DNA from: Neolewinella maritima
GTDB lineage: Bacteria; Bacteroidota; Bacteroidia; Chitinophagales; Saprospiraceae
Reading direction: 5' to 3'
DNA length: 64,000 nucleotides
Assembly (NCBI RefSeq): GCF_923081025.1
Contig: NZ_CAKLPZ010000004.1
Location: forward strand, 333,992 to 397,991
Below the pieces are notes generated by a model that ran no database searches, was not told the origin of the DNA, and was given only the letters and a program-made list of their open reading frames with translations. Position 1 is the first letter of the stretch. Each line of letters begins with the position of its first letter. Of this stretch, positions 51,908 to 59,653 are shown in pieces. Position numbers and translations under genes: made by a program.

Positions 51908-52741
51908 ATGCAGCAGTCCCATCCCGGTAGTAAAACAACGCAAGTCACTAAATTTAGTGTTTCCACGTCTACCGAAGTGACCGATGTAGTAGCCGAGGAA
52001 GTGCCGCTGGAACTGCAGGTACTCCACCAGGGTCGCACCCACCCGGTATCCATCACCATGCGTACACCTGGGCGGGATGTGGACCTCGCCATCGGCTTCC
52101 TGTTCACTGAGGGTCTCCTTCCAGCCGGACACACCGTGGCGGGCGGCCGCGCGCGGGTGCGGGGGAATACCGTAAAGGTGCCGTGGCCACCCGCCGTGCC
52201 CCTCGAACTCAAACGGATCGAGCGCCACTCCTACACCTCGAGCAGCTGCGGCGTATGCGGTAAGACCTCCCTGGAGATGGTCTTCCAGGCGATCCCCTTT
52301 GCGGAGGCTCCGACCGTGTGGACGATCACCCCCTCACTGCTCCCTACCCTACCCCCCTTACTCAAGAAAGCCCAACAGCTCTTCGCTACCACCGGCGGCA
52401 TCCACGCTGCCGGCTTGTTTGATCCGTCCGGTAGCCTACTCCACTACGCTGAAGACGTAGGCCGCCACAATGCCCTGGACAAACTCATCGGCCACTACTA
52501 CCGGCACGACCTACTCCCCCTGGACCGACACATCCTCCTGCTAAGCGGAAGAGCCAGCTTCGAGTTGATCCAGAAAGCCGCCATGGCGGGTATTGCCTGC
52601 GTAGCTAGCGTAGGTGCCCCCTCCAGCCTAGCCGTAGAGCTGGCCGAAGACCAGGGCATCACGCTCTGTGGCTTCCTACGTGCCTCAGGCTTTAACTGCT
52701 ACAGCCACCCACACCGTATTACCGACCACAATCCGCAGTAA
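51908..52741 (+). CDS. fdhD: formate dehydrogenase accessory sulfurtransferase FdhD
   Basis: 277 residues. FdhD carries sulfur from a cysteine desulfurase to the molybdenum cofactor of formate dehydrogenases. The CxxC site is SSSCGVCGKTSLE (Cys114, Cys117). Flanking motifs are RTPGRDVDLAIGFLFTEGLL, the ATTGGIHAAGLFDPSG block and DVGRHNALDKLIGHYY, then LLLSGRASFELIQKAAMAGI. All are normal for the family. The molybdopterin oxidoreductase gene follows 56 bp downstream on the same strand and is the likely client. A dispersed repeat overlaps the stop codon. Confidence 0.94.
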   Translation: MQQSHPGSKTTQVTKFSVSTSTEVTDVVAEEVPLELQVLHQGRTHPVSITMRTPGRDVDLAIGFLFTEGLLPAGHTVAGGRARVRGNTVKVPWPPAVPLELKRIERHSYTSSSCGVCGKTSLEMVFQAIPFAEAPTVWTITPSLLPTLPPLLKKAQQLFATTGGIHAAGLFDPSGSLLHYAEDVGRHNALDKLIGHYYRHDLLPLDRHILLLSGRASFELIQKAAMAGIACVASVGAPSSLAVELAEDQGITLCGFLRASGFNCYSHPHRITDHNPQ

Positions 52742-52778
52742 TCCGTGCCCCAAATCCGTGTAATCCGTGTTTAGTCCC
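52738..52778. repeat. dispersed ATCCGTG-type repeat
   Basis: 41 bp between fdhD and the oxidoreductase, overlapping the fdhD stop. It contains three AATCCGTG/ATCCGTG units. About 36 of 39 aligned bases match the reverse complement of 63344-63383. It contains no gene and is clearly a copy of a repeated sequence. Confidence 0.75.
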
Positions 52779-52797
52779 TACAACTCACAGCTACGCC

Positions 52798-55083
52798 ATG
52801 CCCGCCGAACTAACCCCACCCCGCCTCACCGATCTGGAGATCAAAGCGCCCAGTAGCCGCGCCGCCGGTCTGCCCGCCCTACGCTACTCCTTGAAGCACG
52901 TCACCGAACACATGCACGTAGGCGAAGGGCTGGAAACCCTCGCCAAGCTGAACCAGAAGGGTGGATTCGACTGCCCCGGTTGTGCCTGGCCCGATCCCGA
53001 CGGCGCGCGTACCCCCATGGCCGAGTACTGCGAGAACGGTGTAAAGGCGATAGCGGAAGAAGCCACCAAGCGCCGCATCGGCCCCGCTTTCTTCGCCGAG
53101 CATAGTGTAGAAGCACTCGGTGACTGGACCGACTACGAACTGGGCAAAAGCGGGCGCATCACCATGCCCATGCACCTGCGCCCCGGCGCCCAGCACTATA
53201 CACCGATCAGTTGGGAGAAGGCTTTTGATCTAATGAGTCGGCACTTGAAGGATATGGAGCCCGACGAGGCCGTGTTCTATACCTCCGGCCGCACCAGCAA
53301 CGAGGCCGCCTTTCTGTACCAGCTCTTCGTGCGGCAGTACGGGACCAACAACCTGCCCGACTGCTCCAATATGTGCCACGAAAGCACGAGCCTGGCCCTG
53401 GCCGAAGTGCTGGGACTAGGCAAGGGCAGCGTGACGCTGGAAGACATCCACGAAGCCGATCTCATCATCTGTTTGGGCCAAAACCCGGGGACCAACCACC
53501 CGCGGATGCTCACCGCCCTGGAGAAGATGAAGGAGAACGGCGGTCATATGATCAGCGTAAATCCGCTGCCGGAGGTAGGGCTGATGGACTTTGTGAATCC
53601 CCAGCGGCCCCTCAAAATGGTCACGGGAGGGACCGAACTCAGCGACCTGTTCCTGCAGGTAAAGATCAACGAGGATCAGTCGTTACTGCGCGCTTGGCTT
53701 AAGATCCTGTACGACAAGGAGCAGCAGGCGCCGGGTACGGTGTTCGATCGGTCGTTCATCGACAGCTATACCTCTGGCTACCCCGCTATGGCGGCCCAAC
53801 TGGCGGCTACTGATCTGGCGGATTGCATCAATAATACCGGACTGAGCGCCGAGGCCGTCTACGAGTCTGCCGGAATGATCCACGGCGCATCCCGCATCAT
53901 CGTGTGCTACGCGATGGGACTGACGCAGCACGAGAACAGCGTGGATACGATCAAGGAACTGGTCAACCTATTGCTAGTCAAGGGCAGCATCGGCAAGCCC
54001 GGCGCCGGTATCTGCCCCGTGCGCGGCCACAGCAACGTGCAGGGCGACCGCACCATGGGCGTCTGGGATAAGCTCAAACCCGAACTGGCCGACGCCCTGC
54101 GCACTCACTACCACTTCGACCCACCCACCGAGGATGGCTACGACGTAGTCAAAGCGATCCACGCTATGGCCGACGGTAAGGTGAAGTTCTTCATGGGCAT
54201 GGGCGGCAACTTCATCAGCGCCACCCCGGACACCGAACTGACCGCCGAGGGCCTGCGCAACTGCGACCTGACCGTCCACGTGTCCACCAAGCTCAACCGC
54301 TCCCACCTGGTGCACGGCACGGAAGCCCTGATCCTGCCCTGCTTCGGCCGCACGGAGAAGGACCTGCAGCAGACCGGCGAGCAGTTCGTCAGCTGTGAGA
54401 ACAGCATGGGCGTCGTCCAGCTCAGTAAGGGCGTACTGGAAGTGGAGGATATGGACCTGATGAGCGAGTGCGCCATCGTCTGCGAACTGGCCCGCGCCAC
54501 CCTGCCCGATAGCCGGGTGCCCTGGCAGTCCTACCGGCAGGACTACGACCTGATCCGCGACGCCATTGCCGCCTGCATCCCCGGCTTCGACGACTACAAC
54601 GAGCGGGTGCGGCAGCCGGGCGGCTTCTACCTGCCCAACGGCCCCCGGGAGCGCCGCTTTGATACCTCGGACGGCAAGGCGCAATTCTCCACCACGGCGC
54701 TGTCGCCCCACGTCCTGGCAACCGGAGAGTTTTTGATGACCACGGTACGCAGCCACGATCAGTACAACACTACGATCTACGGCCTACACGATCGCTACCG
54801 CGGCGTACACAAGGAGCGGCGCGTCGTCTTCATCCACCCCGACGACCTGGCCGATCTGGGCGCGCACGCCGGTGCGGTGGTCGACCTGAAGAGCGAATAT
54901 GCCGGACAGGAACGCTGGGCGCGCACCTTTCAGCTGGTCCCCTACTCAATCCCGCGGGGTTGTATCGCTACCTATTTTCCGGAGGCTAACGTGCTGGTGC
55001 CCAGTCAGGTGACGGCGCGGGGTAGCAACTGCCCAATCAGTAAGTCGGTACGGGTGACTATACACCTGAGTATGCTGGATTAG
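52798..55083 (+). CDS. molybdopterin oxidoreductase, FdhF/YdeP-like alpha subunit
   Basis: 761 residues of the DMSO-reductase superfamily, in the FdhF/YdeP subgroup. The N-terminal Cys motif is FDCPGCAWPDPDG with YCENG. The middle contains TSGRTSNEAAFLYQLFVRQY and NLPDCSNMCHESTSLALAEV. Then come GKPGAGICPVRGHSNVQGDR and FFMGMGGNFISATPDTELTA. The C-terminal molybdopterin-guanine-dinucleotide-binding barrel has TTVRSHDQYNTTIYG. No twin-arginine signal is seen, so it is cytosolic. Substrate is uncertain: homologues are called formate dehydrogenase, but YdeP has been linked to acid resistance. No iron-sulfur or membrane subunit is adjacent; fdhD precedes it. Confidence 0.92.
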   Translation: MPAELTPPRLTDLEIKAPSSRAAGLPALRYSLKHVTEHMHVGEGLETLAKLNQKGGFDCPGCAWPDPDGARTPMAEYCENGVKAIAEEATKRRIGPAFFAEHSVEALGDWTDYELGKSGRITMPMHLRPGAQHYTPISWEKAFDLMSRHLKDMEPDEAVFYTSGRTSNEAAFLYQLFVRQYGTNNLPDCSNMCHESTSLALAEVLGLGKGSVTLEDIHEADLIICLGQNPGTNHPRMLTALEKMKENGGHMISVNPLPEVGLMDFVNPQRPLKMVTGGTELSDLFLQVKINEDQSLLRAWLKILYDKEQQAPGTVFDRSFIDSYTSGYPAMAAQLAATDLADCINNTGLSAEAVYESAGMIHGASRIIVCYAMGLTQHENSVDTIKELVNLLLVKGSIGKPGAGICPVRGHSNVQGDRTMGVWDKLKPELADALRTHYHFDPPTEDGYDVVKAIHAMADGKVKFFMGMGGNFISATPDTELTAEGLRNCDLTVHVSTKLNRSHLVHGTEALILPCFGRTEKDLQQTGEQFVSCENSMGVVQLSKGVLEVEDMDLMSECAIVCELARATLPDSRVPWQSYRQDYDLIRDAIAACIPGFDDYNERVRQPGGFYLPNGPRERRFDTSDGKAQFSTTALSPHVLATGEFLMTTVRSHDQYNTTIYGLHDRYRGVHKERRVVFIHPDDLADLGAHAGAVVDLKSEYAGQERWARTFQLVPYSIPRGCIATYFPEANVLVPSQVTARGSNCPISKSVRVTIHLSMLD

Positions 55084-55125
55084 GTCGAGGCGTTTTTAAA
55101 TGACCACAAATCTTGGGATTTAGAT

Positions 55126-55199
55126 AGGTCGAGTGGCCTCTGGTCCGAGCGCGTAAGGCTATCGCACGTAGGAAGCTCGGACCGGAGGCCACTCGACCT
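55126..55199. repeat. long near-perfect inverted repeat (25-bp stem)
   Basis: Arms 55126-55150 and 55175-55199 are 25 bp with a single mismatch (G-T wobble when transcribed), and the loop is 24 bases. It lies between the convergent oxidoreductase and DEAD-box genes, 40 bp after one stop and 20 bp before the other. On the plus strand TTTACTTTT follows. It may act as a bidirectional terminator, but the stem is longer than most. Confidence 0.85.
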
Positions 55200-55218
55200 T
55201 TACTTTTGGAGTACCAGC

Positions 55219-56553
55219 CTACTTTTTTCCGGTGCGATTCTTCTTGCGCTTGCGTCCCCCCTTGAGGCGGTTGCGGTACGCCTGTAGTTCCTGCCGGGTC
55301 ATGGGGCGCTTACTGTTCTTCTCACTCTTCTCGTGAAAGGCACCCTCGGGGGAAACCTGGATCTTCACCTCTACGATGGGCTGTAGGGACTGTGGCAGCT
55401 CCTCCTGGATCAGTTCGGTGGATACGGCTACCTCTTCTGGTAGCGGCAGTACGGGCACTCGCTGATCCATCAGAGCCTCAATGCTGGTGAGGTACTCCTC
55501 TTCGGCTTCGGTGGTGAAGGTGATGGCGACACCCGTCTGGTCCGCCCGGCCGGTCCGACCGATGCGGTGCATGTAGTTTTCGGGCAGCTCGGGGGTATCA
55601 AAATTAATGACGTGGGAGACCTCGCTGAGGTCCAGTCCCCGGCTCACGAGATCGGTAGCTAGCAGTACGCGGTGCTCGCCCGACTGGAAGCGCTCCAGGC
55701 TACGGAAGCGGTAGTTCTGGCTCTTGTTGCCGTGGATGACGCCGAGCTGGTCGGGGAAGTCTTCCTCCAGTTGCTCGGCCAGTAGGTCGGCAAAGCGCTT
55801 ACCGGGGGCGAAGACCAGCACGCGGTGGAAGGTCTCGCTATCCTGTAGCAAGTAGCGCAGCAGATTGACCTTCGTATTGAAGTTGGGTACGCGATAGTTG
55901 CGCTGCTCGATATTCTCCAGTGGGGTACCGGTGGGGGCAGCCTCAACGGTCTGGGGGAAGTTGAAGGTATCGCTGATGATAGCTTCCACCTCCTGCGTCA
56001 TGGTGGCCGAGAAGAGGAGGTTCTGCCGCCGGTCGGGTAGCAGGTCAAATATCTTGGTGAGTTGGGGCAGGAAGCCTAGCTCCAACAGCTCGTCTACCTC
56101 ATCGATCACCAGTTGCTTCAGCCCCTTAAATTTGAGGCTACCGATCACGATCAGGTCGTAAAGCCGGCCCGGGGTACCCACTACGAAATCACAGCCCTGC
56201 TCGACGGCTGCGGCGTGCACCTTGAGGTTTACACCGCCATAGACGCCCACGGCGACCACATTCATGTAGGTAGAGAGCTTCTCGATCTCCTCCACGACCT
56301 GCACCACGAGCTCGCGGGTGGGTACGACGATGAGCACCTGAGGGTAGGGATCCTTGCGGAACTTCCACAACCGGAGCAGGGGCAGGAGGAAGGCCAGGGT
56401 CTTACCCGTGCCCGTCTGCGCGATACCCACCACGTCGCGGCCGGACATGATGACCGGAAAGGCGCGCTCCTGAATGGGGGTAGGCTGTTCCAGGCCCAGG
56501 TCGTCCAGGGCGTTCAGCAGGGGGTTAGATAGGTTTAGGTCGGCAAAGGTCAT
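55219..56553 (-). CDS. DEAD-box ATP-dependent RNA helicase
   Basis: 444 residues with all helicase motifs. The Q motif is LEQPTPIQERAFPVIMSGRD, motif I AQTGTGKTLAFLLPLL, motif Ia VVPTRELVVQVVEEI, motif II VIDEVDELLELGFLPQ, motif III SATM. Motif V is LATDLVSRGLDLSEVSHVIN and motif VI HRIGRTGRADQTG. Motif II is DEVD instead of DEAD. A basic tail (KRPMTRQELQAYRNRLKGGR and the Lys-rich end) probably binds RNA. It may work in ribosome assembly or mRNA decay, as RhlE/DeaD-type proteins do. It is a single-gene unit with a long stem-loop at its 3' side. Confidence 0.92.
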   Translation of the reverse strand: MTFADLNLSNPLLNALDDLGLEQPTPIQERAFPVIMSGRDVVGIAQTGTGKTLAFLLPLLRLWKFRKDPYPQVLIVVPTRELVVQVVEEIEKLSTYMNVVAVGVYGGVNLKVHAAAVEQGCDFVVGTPGRLYDLIVIGSLKFKGLKQLVIDEVDELLELGFLPQLTKIFDLLPDRRQNLLFSATMTQEVEAIISDTFNFPQTVEAAPTGTPLENIEQRNYRVPNFNTKVNLLRYLLQDSETFHRVLVFAPGKRFADLLAEQLEEDFPDQLGVIHGNKSQNYRFRSLERFQSGEHRVLLATDLVSRGLDLSEVSHVINFDTPELPENYMHRIGRTGRADQTGVAITFTTEAEEEYLTSIEALMDQRVPVLPLPEEVAVSTELIQEELPQSLQPIVEVKIQVSPEGAFHEKSEKNSKRPMTRQELQAYRNRLKGGRKRKKNRTGKK

Positions 56554-56580
56554 GGGCTAGTATTTACGTGCCGGCGGTAG

Positions 56581-57477
56581 TTAGTCCGGCACCCGCCCCG
56601 TCACGCTCAGTTTGAAGGCGCTGCGGTATTCAGTGGCGGTCTTACCGGTGTGCTTCTTGAAGGCCCGGTTGAACTGACTCACCGAATTGAAGCCGCTATC
56701 GAAGGCTACGTTCTGGATCGTGGTATGGTCATCGGCCAGCAACTTACAGGCGTAGACGATGCGAAAGTCGTTCAAATACGTGACAAAGGTCTTGCCCGTA
56801 GTCTTTTTGAAGTAGCGGCAGAAGGCGGGTACCGTCATTGCAGCCACACCGGCGATCTCATCCAGGGGTACGTCCCGATCGAAGTTTTGCCCGATAAAGG
56901 TTTGTATCTCATTGAAGCGCTCGTAGCCATGCGTTTCCACCTGTAGGTGAAAGCCCTCCGCGTTGAGGTCCTCGCAGTCCTCGCTCTCGGCCAGTTTGCT
57001 CAGGATGTCGATCAGTAGCAGCAGACGGCCCAGGGGGGGCAGTTCGATGAGGCGCTCCAGTCGACTGCCCTGTACGGTGCGGGTGGCCCCATAGAAGCTC
57101 AGCCCATTACGCGCACGGTGCATCAGTTCCCTGACCTGGCGCATTTCAGGAAGTTCGAGAAATTCTGAGTTGGGAAAACTCGGCGCAAACTGCACAACGG
57201 TCTCCTTCTCGTTGTGCGTCAGCCGGTCGGTGAAGCCCAGGTGGGGCAGGTTTGACCCCAGCAAAATGAGGGCACCGTCGCGGTAGTGGCTGATGTGGCT
57301 CCCTACGTGGCGCCGCCCGTGACCGCCACGCACGTACACCAATTCCAGCTCCGGGTGGTAGTGCCACTTCGGGAGTTTATTGGTGCGTAGCTGAGGCTGC
57401 GGATAGTGCTTGACGAGGAACGACGTGCCGGGAGCTGGCGTCACCTGCTCGCGTACCGGCTGAGTGATCGGGTCCAT
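56581..57477 (-). CDS. AraC family transcriptional regulator
   Basis: 298 residues from ATG 57477 (MDPITQPVREQV); the frame is open upstream but without family features. The N-terminal cupin-like sensor domain contains LPKWHYHPELELVYVRGGHG and ALILLGSNLPHLGFTDRL. The C-terminal AraC HTH pair is FDRDVPLDEIAGVAAMTVPA then FCRYFKKTTGKTFVTYLNDF, with the second HTH near TIQNVAFDSGFNSVSQFNRA and FKKHTGKTATEYR. It senses a small ligand, likely a sugar or aromatic compound, which is not identifiable here. It lies divergent from the next gene. Confidence 0.9.
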   Translation of the reverse strand: MDPITQPVREQVTPAPGTSFLVKHYPQPQLRTNKLPKWHYHPELELVYVRGGHGRRHVGSHISHYRDGALILLGSNLPHLGFTDRLTHNEKETVVQFAPSFPNSEFLELPEMRQVRELMHRARNGLSFYGATRTVQGSRLERLIELPPLGRLLLLIDILSKLAESEDCEDLNAEGFHLQVETHGYERFNEIQTFIGQNFDRDVPLDEIAGVAAMTVPAFCRYFKKTTGKTFVTYLNDFRIVYACKLLADDHTTIQNVAFDSGFNSVSQFNRAFKKHTGKTATEYRSAFKLSVTGRVPD

Positions 57478-57744
57478 AGGGGGGCGATTCTGTTGGTAAA
57501 ACGTGCTGTACGCTACGATAGTTATAGCGTAGCGTTCGGGTGGTTTGCTCCCCTTCAACCCGAATAGCCCGCACTTATCCGGGGGGTATCAATATGTGCG
57601 TCACGCACGCCAAGATATGCGTGTACGCCGGCGAATTTTCGCCAGACCTTTGCAGTGCAAGGAGTTGATCATGGGCGGTGCCCCAATTTACATGGAGCAC
57701 CACATTACACAATGTACCCTATTGATAACCCTAAATGTTACACC
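57478..57744. promoter_or_regulatory. divergent intergenic region with a 13-bp palindrome
   Basis: No gene is called here. GTGCGT-C-ACGCAC at 57596-57608 is a perfect palindrome, and TGCGTGTACG lies a few bases later. This is a possible binding site for the adjacent AraC-type regulator. It is a weak call from symmetry only. Confidence 0.35.
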
Positions 57745-58341
57745 ATGAAAACGCTATTCATCAGTTTTCTGCTTGTCTTTGCCCTCACCTCCGTGTCGGC
57801 TTCGGTCAATCCCATCGATCTGGTCCTACAGACGGACCCTACCTCCCATACCCTCACCCTACGCACTACCGTAGCGGTATCCCTCGACACGAAGGTGCAG
57901 CTTAAGGACCGCGACGGCCTGGTCCTGCACACTACCAAACTCAGTCCGGGTGACTACCTGAACGGCCGCTTTAAACTCGATGCCCTCCCCAATGGCAACT
58001 ACTTTGTAGAAGTGACGGACGCACAGGGTAAGACCGTACAACCCTTTACCATCAACCGGACCGGCATCGACGCCGACCCCGCCCTGGCCACCCGCACCTT
58101 TTACCCCCGGGTGAACCTTACGGACAAGCTCCTCACCATCAATTACCTGAACACCACCGGTAGCAGCACCCGAATCCTGCTCGCCGACGCCCAGGGCCAG
58201 CAGGTCATCACCGACCAGCTACCCGAAAGTACCACGGTACAGCGCGCCTACAGCCTGGAAAACCTTCCGGCAGGTGAGTACTACGTGACCGTTTCCTCGG
58301 CAGACGTCCCAAGCTATACCACTAGTCTCCGGCTAGACTAA
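57745..58341 (+). CDS. small secreted protein with two beta-sandwich-like repeats
   Basis: 198 residues from ATG 57745, where a signal peptide begins (MKTLFISFLLVFALTSVSAS). The mature protein has two similar halves: about 25-100 with VQLKDRDGLVLHTTKLSPGD and LDALPNGNYFVEVTDAQGKT, and about 115-198 with ILLADAQGQQVITDQLPEST and LENLPAGEYYVTVSSADVPS. Each ends in an L-(D/E)-x-L-P-x-G-x-Y-x-V motif, as seen in DUF3244-like and T9SS-sorting-domain-like folds, but the terminal sorting signature is not complete. Function is unknown. It is divergent from an AraC-type regulator and is followed by a strong terminator. Confidence 0.75.
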   Translation: MKTLFISFLLVFALTSVSASVNPIDLVLQTDPTSHTLTLRTTVAVSLDTKVQLKDRDGLVLHTTKLSPGDYLNGRFKLDALPNGNYFVEVTDAQGKTVQPFTINRTGIDADPALATRTFYPRVNLTDKLLTINYLNTTGSSTRILLADAQGQQVITDQLPESTTVQRAYSLENLPAGEYYVTVSSADVPSYTTSLRLD

Positions 58342-58370
58342 GATTTTTTGCATGATCGACTTTAAGTTTC

Positions 58371-58397
58371 GCCCCTCCGCCACCTAGGCGGAGGGGC
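58371..58397. terminator. strong stem-loop terminator between convergent genes
   Basis: 11-bp perfect arms GCCCCTCCGCC/GGCGGAGGGGC with a 5-base loop, followed by CTTTTTATT. The T-run makes it a good terminator for the plus-strand gene, and it ends 5 bp before the minus-strand stop codon. Confidence 0.88.
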
Positions 58398-58401
58398 CTT
58401 T

Positions 58402-59544
58402 TTATTGGTAGCAGTCGCGTAGCACCTCCACCACCTGCTCCAGTTCAGCTGGTCGATTATACACGTTGGGACTGATCCGCACGGCATCCCCGCGGTAGCT
58501 AAGCGAAATGCGCCGCGCTTCACAGGCGTGTTGCAGGCGACCCATAGCTATCCGGGCGGGAAGTCGGACGCCCACTAAATGATGTGCCCGACGGTCCGGT
58601 AGATGAATACCGAGAGCTGCAAGCTCCGCTACGACGGGTTCCCAGAGTCGTGCGGTATACGCCTGCACCCCCTGTGGCGTCCAGCTATTCAGTTGATCCA
58701 GCGCGGCCTGCTGCATAGGGATGCTGATGAAGTTGCTGTGCTCCCCCACCGAGTAGCGGGCGGCTAGTGGACGGTACGCATGACGGTAGTTGGCTAGTCG
58801 GCCAAAGTCGTGACTGTCGGCGCGGTTGATCCAGTTCTCTTCCAGCGGTACGCCATCGTCCATACGCGGGCCGTACCAAGCGTAGCCCGTCCCGTAGGGT
58901 CCGAGTAGCCATTTATAGCCTCCGGCAATTAGCGCATCCGGCCGGATGCGTGCTACGTCGAAGGGCAGCGCGCCGATCGACTGCGTACCGTCAATAACCA
59001 GCCAGGCTCCCACCTCGTCCGTACGGCGGCGGATGGCCTCGAGATCGAAGACCGTACCGTCCGCCCAGTGCACGTGGGCAATGGCTACGGCTGCGGTCTC
59101 TGGGCCTATTGCAGCGAGCACCCGGTCTGACCAGGAGTCGGATGTGCTACCCGTGGGGCGGGCCACCGTGATCAGCTCCGCACCGGCGTCCGCGCACAGA
59201 CGGTGCCAGGCATAGTAGTTGCTGGGAAACTGATCCTGTACGACCAGGATGTGCTCGCCCCGCGATAGGGGCAGGTTCTTGGCCACCGTAGCAATGCCGT
59301 AGCTCGCCGCCGGGATGAGCGCTACCCGACCGGGCTCCGGGCTATTGATCAGTTGGGCGAACGAGGCCTTGAGCTGCTCGACGGGCGCAAAAAAGCCCTC
59401 GATGGGCATGCCGCTATGGTCTTCGCGCCACTGCAGGGCCTGGCGGGCGGCTGCCGCACCGGTACGTAATTGGGGGGAACGACTGGCGCCGTTGAGGTAC
59501 GCTTCGTCGTCGCGCAGCGGAAAAAGGTGGCGTTGGCATTCCAT
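58402..59544 (-). CDS. aminotransferase class V family protein
   Basis: 380 residues from ATG 59544 (MECQRHLFPLRDDEAYLNGA); the upstream open frame has no family features. It is a PLP fold-type I enzyme: ALIPAASYGIATVAKNLPLS near residue 75, AVAIAHVHWADGTVFDLEAI and VIDGTQSIGALPFDVAR, then the PLP lysine Lys211 in IAGGYKWLLGPYGTGYAW. The C-terminal domain has GIHLPDRRAHHLVGVRLPAR. Similar proteins are called cysteine desulfurase-like, kynureninase-like or isopenicillin epimerase-like; none is certain. No persulfide Cys loop of SufS type is evident. It starts 109 bp from the divergent antiporter gene. Confidence 0.87.
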   Translation of the reverse strand: MECQRHLFPLRDDEAYLNGASRSPQLRTGAAAARQALQWREDHSGMPIEGFFAPVEQLKASFAQLINSPEPGRVALIPAASYGIATVAKNLPLSRGEHILVVQDQFPSNYYAWHRLCADAGAELITVARPTGSTSDSWSDRVLAAIGPETAAVAIAHVHWADGTVFDLEAIRRRTDEVGAWLVIDGTQSIGALPFDVARIRPDALIAGGYKWLLGPYGTGYAWYGPRMDDGVPLEENWINRADSHDFGRLANYRHAYRPLAARYSVGEHSNFISIPMQQAALDQLNSWTPQGVQAYTARLWEPVVAELAALGIHLPDRRAHHLVGVRLPARIAMGRLQHACEARRISLSYRGDAVRISPNVYNRPAELEQVVEVLRDCYQ

Positions 59545-59653
59545 AGGGGCGGGTTCGCAGGTGCGGGGCCAAGGTAAACAGAGCGGGCGGATGAGGCGAT
59601 AACCGAACCGCAGCTTTGGGGTTAGGGTTGGTACACAAACCCCTCGATCACCG

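Noticed and set aside
53974..54756. 260-codon frame antisense to the molybdopterin oxidoreductase
   Set aside because: Shadow frame inside a conserved gene.
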